A model generated the notes under the pieces. The model worked only from the letters and a program-made list of their open reading frames with translations, was not told the origin of the DNA and did no database searches. Made by a program: the position numbers and the translations under genes. Shown here piece after piece: positions 26,127 through 31,717 of a stretch of 31,717 bases of DNA. The stretch is from JADFUS01 sp036653215 (GTDB lineage: Bacteria; Bacteroidota; Bacteroidia; Bacteroidales; Rikenellaceae): NCBI GenBank assembly GCA_036653215.1, contig JAVVUK010000008.1, forward strand, positions 1 to 31,717, given 5' to 3'. The first letter of the stretch is position 1. The number at the start of each line of letters is the position of its first letter.

Positions 26127-27397
26127 TGACTGTAAAATTTCACACTTTAGGATGTAAACTCAACTTCTCTGAGACATCGACCATTGACCGCAACTTCTGT
26201 GATGGTGGTTTCGAGAGAGCTACTGGCAATAATGCCGACATACATATAATAAACACTTGTTCGGTGACAGACACCGCAGACAAAAAATGCAGGTATCTAA
26301 TTCGTAAGATATCACGTGAAGACAACAACGCTATAATTGTTGTAACTGGTTGTTATGCACAACTTAAGCCACAAGAGATTGCCGAAATGGAAGGCGTAGA
26401 TCTTGTCATCGGGAATAACGAGAAAGGGAACATCCTCGAACGTGTACGCCAAGTAATAGAAAAAAGAGGGAAGGCGGCTATATATACTTGCGACACCGAA
26501 CAATTAACCTCCTTTTTCAACGCTTTCTCAAGCGGTGATCGCATACGTACCTTTCTTAAGGTACAAGATGGATGTGGCTATCGTTGTTCCTATTGCACCA
26601 TACCAATAGCACGTGGGGCAAGTCGTAACATATCTATTGCAGAACTCATATCACAAGCCCACGAAGTAGTAAAAGCAGGACAAAAAGAAATTGTCCTCAC
26701 AGGAGTCAACATAGGAGACTTCGGACGTAGCACAGGCGAGAGATTTGTCGATTTAGTAAAAGAATTAGACTCAGTAAATGGCATCGAACGTTATCGTATA
26801 TCTTCGATAGAGCCGAACCTGCTGTCACAAGAAATTATAGAATTTACCCTTACATCCAAGAAATTTCAACCTCACTTCCACATACCTTTACAATCGGGCA
26901 ACAACAAAATTCTGGCACTCATGCGTCGTCGTTACACATCCGAATTTTTCAGAAAGAAGATAGAAGACATAAGAGCTATAAACAAAGATGTATTTATCGG
27001 TATTGACGTTATTGTAGGGTTTCCGGGAGAGAGTGATGAAGATTTTAAAGTGACATACAACTTCTTAAAAGATTTAGCTCCAAGCTACTTACACATATTC
27101 CCATATTCGGAACGTGCAAACACAGACGCTATAAATTTTGAAAATAAAGTACCTCAAAATGTAAAACATGAACGTTCGACGATATTAACACAACTATGCA
27201 AAGAGCTATATGAAAAATATTACAGTTCCTTTGTTAATAAAGAGGCAGAGGTATTGGTTGAGGGACGTTTAAAAGGCGGTAAGATGTTTGGACACACAAA
27301 TAACTATCTTCGTGTGGAGATGCCTTATGTCGCAGGCAGCATAAACACACTTGTTAAGGTAAAGTTACTTCCAAACGGAGAAGCAATAGCTATTTAA
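26123..27397 (+). CDS. mtaB: tRNA (t6A37) methylthiotransferase MtaB
   Basis: The 424-residue radical SAM enzyme adds a methylthio group to t6A37 of tRNAs reading ANN codons. The N-terminal UPF0004 domain has the cluster cysteines Cys11 (LGCKLN), Cys46 (NTCSVTD) and Cys77 (GCYAQ). The radical SAM CxxxCxxC is Cys151/155/158 in 'GCGYRCSYCTIP'. The 'LGCKLN' form and the overall size favour MtaB over MiaB or RimO. A TRAM-like domain sits at the C-terminus ('EAEVLVEGRLKGGKMFGHTNNY' region, key GGKMFGHT). The start is the ATG that overlaps the AddB-like stop; an ATG directly after it and one 12 codons upstream are alternatives. Its end overlaps the convergent glgB gene by 8 bp. Confidence 0.92.
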   Translation: MMTVKFHTLGCKLNFSETSTIDRNFCDGGFERATGNNADIHIINTCSVTDTADKKCRYLIRKISREDNNAIIVVTGCYAQLKPQEIAEMEGVDLVIGNNEKGNILERVRQVIEKRGKAAIYTCDTEQLTSFFNAFSSGDRIRTFLKVQDGCGYRCSYCTIPIARGASRNISIAELISQAHEVVKAGQKEIVLTGVNIGDFGRSTGERFVDLVKELDSVNGIERYRISSIEPNLLSQEIIEFTLTSKKFQPHFHIPLQSGNNKILALMRRRYTSEFFRKKIEDIRAINKDVFIGIDVIVGFPGESDEDFKVTYNFLKDLAPSYLHIFPYSERANTDAINFENKVPQNVKHERSTILTQLCKELYEKYYSSFVNKEAEVLVEGRLKGGKMFGHTNNYLRVEMPYVAGSINTLVKVKLLPNGEAIAI

Positions 27398-29372
27398 TAA
27401 ATTTATATACATTTGCCGTTAGTGGAGGCATAGTAACAAATGCCTCTCCTTTATCGGGCAAAGTAGTTAAGAACTTATTTTGAGATTTACCTTTACCTCC
27501 AAAGACATCATCATCGGTAGTTATGATAAGCTTATAACTGCCTACACGAGACATATAGACCTTGTGTTTTACAATATCGTTAAACACATTAAAGTTAAAT
27601 ACAAATAGCAAATCGTCGTGTGTAAACGATATAACACGAATATCGTTGTCTATTGCAGCATACGAAGCAAAGCCTTTAGATAGAAGTTTCTCACGCTTCA
27701 CCATCTCAATCATAGCCCTATCGAAAGCAAAGAGCTGAGAATAACGCAGAAGATCATTATCTACTAACGACCATTGACGATGTGCCTTATCGTAACTAAA
27801 TCCATTCCCCTCACGTGGAAAATCTATCCAATCCGGATGACCAAACTCGTTACCCATAAAACACATAAAAGCCTCTCCAGCAGTAGATATAGTTATAAGA
27901 CGTATAATTTTATGGAGAGCCATACCAAAATCTATCACCGCACTATGAGAGTCTTTTGCCATAGAGCTATACATCTGAACACCCATAAGACGAAACGCTA
28001 TTGTCTGATCACCAACCATAGCTTGATCGTGCGACTCACAATAGCCAACAGTTTTAACAAGGGCTGTTCTGTTATTGAGCTCATACCACAAACGTGAAAG
28101 ATCCCACTTTTGACAAGGCTCCTCAAGCATCTCGATCCACAAATCGGGAACCGCCATACCTAAACGATAATCAAAGCCGACACCTCCATTTCCAATAGGA
28201 GAACATAAAGTAGGCGTGCCACTCACATCTTCGGCTATGGTTATAGCTTGTGGATTTATGGTATGTATAAGTTTATTTGCAAGGGTTAGATAAAGTATAG
28301 CATCTTCATTCACGTTATCATTAAAATAGTCATCTCGTGAAAGGAACTTTTGGTATCCATGGTTTCGATATAAGATAGATGTTACACCGTCAAAGCGGAA
28401 CCCATCAAAATGAAATTCATCCATCCAATAACGTAAATTTGACAACAGAAAAGACCTAACCTCCGACTTAGAATAATCGAAGTTCATAGAATCCCAATAT
28501 TTTTGATAACGTCTATCGTCAGAAACCGTATATTGATATGTAGAACCGTCAAGATCGTTAAGCCCTTCATTATAATTTTTCACAAAGTGAGAATGGACAA
28601 TATCCATAACCACAGCTATGCCCATTTTATGAGCTTCCAAAACGAGGTTTTTAAGATCTTCCTCACTTCCAAAACGAGAAGATGGAGCAAAGAAATTTGA
28701 CACGTGATATCCGAAACTACCATAATATGGATGTTCGGCAATTCCCATAAGTTGAAGTGCCGTATATCCAGCCTTTTTTATTCGAGGAAGCACATTAGTT
28801 GTAAACTCCGCAAACGTACCCACCTCACCACTCTCTTGTGCCATGCCGACGTGCGCCTCATATATAAGAAGAGGGCTTGGCGATATTTGTTTATCACCTT
28901 TCCAGTTGAAGGGTTTAGAGATATGTATATATGGAGTGAAGTTAAAGGTATCCTTATCTACTGTAAGGGCTGTGGCATAAGCGTTAATGCGTTCATGTTC
29001 ACCATTTAAGCCTCTAACAACCATTTTATAATGTGAGCCATCGACAATACGTCCAAAGAATATACGATCGTCAAAGAAATATTCCCAAATGCCATTTGGA
29101 GTACGGTATAGAGGAATTGAATATCTATCCCAATCATTGAAATCTCCCATAAGGAAAACCTCCTTAGCAGCAGGAAGCCACTCACGAAAACGCCATCCTT
29201 GACGCTCATTGTCGTAATGAAAACCCATCTTAATAAAGCCGTCAGCATAAGCATAGATATCTCCTATGACCGCTATTTCTCGTTCATAACGCAGATAACG
29301 TGCCTCAAGGTGCTTCTCAACAGGGAGCAACCACTCGTCTGCTTCGACTACTCCAAGATGTTTTTTATTCAT
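27390..29372 (-). CDS. glgB: 1,4-alpha-glucan branching enzyme, eukaryote-like subgroup
   Basis: The 660-residue enzyme introduces alpha-1,6 branches in glycogen. The N-terminal CBM48 domain ('REWLPAAKEVFLMGDFNDWD', residues about 63-82) is followed by a GH13 barrel with all four regions: 'VVMDIVHSH' (Asp257, His262), 'GFRFDGVTS' with nucleophile Asp328, 'AEDVSGTP' with acid/base Glu381, and 'ESHDQA' with His448-Asp449. The length and the 'YEAHVGMAQE...YGSFGYHVSNFFA' pattern fit the eukaryotic/Bacteroidetes type rather than the E. coli type. It overlaps the end of the DUF308 gene by 8 bp and probably shares a transcript with it, apart from the glycogen run at 8345-16994. Confidence 0.96.
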   Translation of the reverse strand: MNKKHLGVVEADEWLLPVEKHLEARYLRYEREIAVIGDIYAYADGFIKMGFHYDNERQGWRFREWLPAAKEVFLMGDFNDWDRYSIPLYRTPNGIWEYFFDDRIFFGRIVDGSHYKMVVRGLNGEHERINAYATALTVDKDTFNFTPYIHISKPFNWKGDKQISPSPLLIYEAHVGMAQESGEVGTFAEFTTNVLPRIKKAGYTALQLMGIAEHPYYGSFGYHVSNFFAPSSRFGSEEDLKNLVLEAHKMGIAVVMDIVHSHFVKNYNEGLNDLDGSTYQYTVSDDRRYQKYWDSMNFDYSKSEVRSFLLSNLRYWMDEFHFDGFRFDGVTSILYRNHGYQKFLSRDDYFNDNVNEDAILYLTLANKLIHTINPQAITIAEDVSGTPTLCSPIGNGGVGFDYRLGMAVPDLWIEMLEEPCQKWDLSRLWYELNNRTALVKTVGYCESHDQAMVGDQTIAFRLMGVQMYSSMAKDSHSAVIDFGMALHKIIRLITISTAGEAFMCFMGNEFGHPDWIDFPREGNGFSYDKAHRQWSLVDNDLLRYSQLFAFDRAMIEMVKREKLLSKGFASYAAIDNDIRVISFTHDDLLFVFNFNVFNDIVKHKVYMSRVGSYKLIITTDDDVFGGKGKSQNKFLTTLPDKGEAFVTMPPLTANVYKFIK

Positions 29373-29904
29373 TCAATTTTTCAGGATCGGACTTCTTCTT
29401 TATAATAAGATTATTTATTAAATCAATAACGCCATAAACGATAGCACTCGCCCCAAAGAAAACAACCATAAGTGAGGCCGCATCAAAAGGATTAAATATT
29501 ATTAGAGCACCTGTAACAAACAGAAGAATAGGCACTATAAAAAGTGCTATTGGAACTTTTAAGCCACGCCCCCTATCACTACCAAGTGTATATATTTGTA
29601 TTGCAGCGGCAGCAACAGCAAGAAAGCCTAACAGATACATGAGGATATTGGTAAACCAAATAGGCTTTGACACTAAGACAACGCCTAAGATTATAGCGGC
29701 AATTAAACTCACCAACACCGCTGTCGCAACAACACTGTTCGACTTACGAAGACGAATATATGAAGATATAGATATGCAACCAAGTATTATTAAAGTAATA
29801 CCCACTGCAATAACTGTAAACTCAAGCGCCTTCTCAGGAATAGCGACAAGCACAACTCCCAATATGATTGAAAGTATGTTTTTAACAATAATAGTACTAT
29901 TCAT
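29365..29904 (-). CDS. DUF308/HdeD-family membrane protein
   Basis: The 179-residue protein has about six hydrophobic segments in three pairs, each with the small-residue pattern seen in HdeD/DUF308 proteins ('ILSIILGVVLVAIPEKAL', 'LVSLIAAIILGVVLVSKPIW', 'VPILLFVTGALIIFNPFDA'). A charged tail 'KKKSDPEKLNE' follows. HdeD is linked to acid stress in E. coli, but the function of most relatives is unknown, and I assign none here. It overlaps the glgB start by 8 bp and lies 33 nt after obgE, so it probably sits in an obgE-DUF308-glgB transcript. Confidence 0.8.
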   Translation of the reverse strand: MNSTIIVKNILSIILGVVLVAIPEKALEFTVIAVGITLIILGCISISSYIRLRKSNSVVATAVLVSLIAAIILGVVLVSKPIWFTNILMYLLGFLAVAAAAIQIYTLGSDRGRGLKVPIALFIVPILLFVTGALIIFNPFDAASLMVVFFGASAIVYGVIDLINNLIIKKKSDPEKLNE

Positions 29905-29937
29905 AATATTTTAGTCTGTTTAGTAACTGTTTTGAAT

Positions 29938-30945
29938 TTACTTTTTATTTAACACATCCCATAAAATATCTTTAAGTTCTTGAACATTTGTACCAATAAC
30001 AGAAGATATAAATATATGAGGGATGTTTATAAGAGAACTCTTCTCAACCTCTTCTTCTAACGCTTTTAACAACTCACCATCAAGCATATCCGATTTTGTT
30101 ATTGCAAGAACCCTATCTTTATCTAACATCTCAGGGTTATATTGATCTAACTCATTTAGGAGTATCTTATATTCGTTTTCTATACTCTTTGTATCGGCGG
30201 ACACCATAAATAACAACACCGAGTTACGTTCTATGTGTCTTAAAAAACGTATTCCAAGACCTTTACCCTCACTCGCACCTTCTATTATACCCGGTATGTC
30301 AGCCATAACAAAAGACCTGCCGTCACGCACCTCCACAATTCCTAAGTTAGGCTCTAAAGTTGTAAAGGCATAATTTGCGATCTTAGGCGTTGCAGCCGAA
30401 ACGACAGATAGAAGAGTCGATTTCCCAGCATTTGGGAAACCCACCAAGCCGACATCGGCAAGAAGCTTAAGTTCTAATACACAAGTAGTTTCAATAGCCT
30501 CACCTCCAGGTTGTGCATGACGAGGAGCTTGGTTTGTAGATGTTTTGAAATATGTATTTCCATGTCCACCCATACCACCTTTCAAAAGCACTATCTCCTG
30601 TTTATCTTCTGTAACTTCACACATAAACTCACCAGTCTCGCCATCACGAGCAATAGTACCAAGAGGCACATCGAGGATAGTATCTTCACCATCACGCCCA
30701 CTCATACGTGCACCTCCGCCATATTTGCCATCTTCAGCAAATATATGTTTGCGGTATTTTAAGTGTATCAACGTCCAATATTGAGAGTTGCCTCGTAAGA
30801 TGATGTGTCCTCCACGACCACCATCGCCACCATCAGGACCCCCATACTCAACAAACTTTTCTCTCCTAAAATGGACAGAACCACCACCACCCTTACCCGA
30901 ACGACAGTATAATTTAACGTAATCTACGAAATTGGACGAAGCCAT
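29938..30945 (-). CDS. obgE: Obg-family GTPase
   Basis: The 335-residue GTPase acts in late 50S ribosome assembly and stress signalling. The glycine-rich Obg fold fills residues 1 to about 158 ('VKLYCRSGKGGGGSVHFRR', 'GGPDGGDGGRGGHIIL'). The G domain follows with the P-loop 'GFPNAGKST', switch/G3 'DIPGIIEGASEGKGLG', 'TKSD' (G4) and 'ISSV' (G5). The protein stops after the G domain and lacks the extra C-terminal OCT domain of some Firmicutes, as is usual here. It is 69 nt after lptB and may be in the same transcript. Confidence 0.97.
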   Translation of the reverse strand: MASSNFVDYVKLYCRSGKGGGGSVHFRREKFVEYGGPDGGDGGRGGHIILRGNSQYWTLIHLKYRKHIFAEDGKYGGGARMSGRDGEDTILDVPLGTIARDGETGEFMCEVTEDKQEIVLLKGGMGGHGNTYFKTSTNQAPRHAQPGGEAIETTCVLELKLLADVGLVGFPNAGKSTLLSVVSAATPKIANYAFTTLEPNLGIVEVRDGRSFVMADIPGIIEGASEGKGLGIRFLRHIERNSVLLFMVSADTKSIENEYKILLNELDQYNPEMLDKDRVLAITKSDMLDGELLKALEEEVEKSSLINIPHIFISSVIGTNVQELKDILWDVLNKK

Positions 30946-31014
30946 AATTTTTTTAAATTTTTTTTAATTTAGAAACTGCCTAAAAGCAATTTCTCAGTAC
31001 TAAATAACACTTTT

Positions 31015-31717
31015 CTAATAGGTTTTCTTCAACCTAAAGTCTTTTCCAAGATACACCTTTCGTACCATTTCATCATTTGCAAGATCTTCAGCACTACCTG
31101 CTTTTAATATTTGACCTTCAAAAAGAAGATATGTACGGTCTGTTATATCGAGCGTTTCCTGCACGTTATGGTCAGTAATAATAACTCCGATATTTTTATT
31201 TTTTAATGTTGAGACTATACTTTTGATGTCTTCTACGGCAATTGGGTCTACACCTGCAAAAGGCTCATCCAGAAGGATGAATTTTGGATTTATAGACACC
31301 GCACGTGCTATTTCAGTACGACGACGCTCACCACCAGATAATTGGATACCTAAGTTTTTACGTACTTTGTTGAGCCTAAACTCATCTATTAGATTTTCCA
31401 ACCGCTCTTTTTGGTATTCTTTAGAGAAGTTTGTCATCTCCAACACCGCACGTATATTGTTTTCCACTGTCATCTTACGAAACACAGAAGCCTCTTGAGA
31501 AAGATAACCGACTCCCATCTGTGCACGTTTATAAACTGGCATCTCGGTAATATCGACACCATCAAGGAATATACGCCCCCCATTTGGCTTTATAAGTCCA
31601 ACAATCATATAGAAACTTGTTGTTTTTCCAGCACCATTAGGACCTAAAAGCCCAACGATCTCACCTTGGTTCACATCTATCGACACGTCATTTACTACGA
31701 CACGTGATTTATATTGT
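31015..31717 (-). CDS. lptB: LPS export ABC transporter ATP-binding protein LptB (5' end outside window)
   Basis: This is the ATPase that powers lipopolysaccharide transport by LptB2FG. Visible are Walker A 'GPNGAGKTTSF', the Q-loop 'GYLSQEASVFRKMTV', the signature 'QLSGGERRRTEIARA' and Walker B 'FILLDEPFAGVDP', followed by the switch His 'ITDHNV'. All match LptB closely. The reading frame stays open to the right edge: the ten codons before the GTG at 31686 encode QYKSRVVVND, which is the normal family N-terminal stretch. The GTG is therefore an internal valine, and the true start, about 10 residues further on, lies beyond the window. Confidence 0.96.
   Translation of the reverse strand, partial: QYKSRVVVNDVSIDVNQGEIVGLLGPNGAGKTTSFYMIVGLIKPNGGRIFLDGVDITEMPVYKRAQMGVGYLSQEASVFRKMTVENNIRAVLEMTNFSKEYQKERLENLIDEFRLNKVRKNLGIQLSGGERRRTEIARAVSINPKFILLDEPFAGVDPIAVEDIKSIVSTLKNKNIGVIITDHNVQETLDITDRTYLLFEGQILKAGSAEDLANDEMVRKVYLGKDFRLKKTY

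Noticed and set aside
1..31717. CRISPR arrays, insertion sequences, phage or integrative-element genes near the tRNA
   Set aside because: No regularly spaced direct repeats, transposase, integrase or duplicated tRNA 3' end was seen on reading both strands by eye.

Overview
The window looks like chromosomal DNA from an AT-rich member of the order Bacteroidales. The evidence is a fimbrillin-type lipoprotein with a BspA-like C-terminus, a single-chain glycyl-tRNA synthetase, a class III fructose-1,6-bisphosphatase, a PG_1098-type methyltransferase, and several promoters matching the Bacteroidetes consensus (TTTG, 19-21 nt, TAnnTTTG). No insertion sequence, phage gene, integrase or CRISPR array is visible. 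Genus-level placement is not possible by eye.

Layout. Positions 51-2777 (minus strand) hold a surface lipoprotein, then def and ruvX, with a clear terminator between def and the lipoprotein. glyQS (2839-4392, plus) ends at a strong bidirectional terminator that it shares with a minus-strand unit (4451-8168). That unit contains a HAMP-like membrane sensor protein, trkH and a secreted protein with SPOR-like repeats. A divergent intergenic region at 8169-8344 opens a 12-kb plus-strand run. It starts with a glycogen synthase (GT3)-glycogen phosphorylase (GT35) fusion, followed by glycogen debranching enzyme, a GT4 glycosyltransferase and a GH57 amylase-like protein. The run then continues with pdxJ, cca and a PG_1098-like methyltransferase. 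mscL, tRNA-Arg(ACG) and fbp follow on the minus strand. An AddB-like nuclease and mtaB lie on the plus strand. The window ends with minus-strand lptB (cut by the window edge), obgE, a DUF308 membrane protein and glgB.

How the genes work together. The window encodes most of a glycogen cycle. The GT3 domain elongates the polymer, presumably from UDP-glucose, and GlgB branches it. The GT35 domain releases glucose-1-phosphate and the debranching enzyme removes branch stubs. The GT4 and GH57 proteins probably act in priming or trimming. FBPase feeds gluconeogenic carbon toward glucose phosphates. PdxJ supports the pyridoxal phosphate supply that the phosphorylase needs. The cca product is needed to finish the tRNA-Arg gene in this same window, which has no encoded CCA.

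The points most worth a second look are the synthase-phosphorylase fusion, the GH57 protein whose catalytic motifs look eroded, the sensor-like protein abutting trkH with no trkA in view, the SPOR-like secreted protein beside it, and an unexplained open stretch at 20879-21012 that may be a gene remnant.
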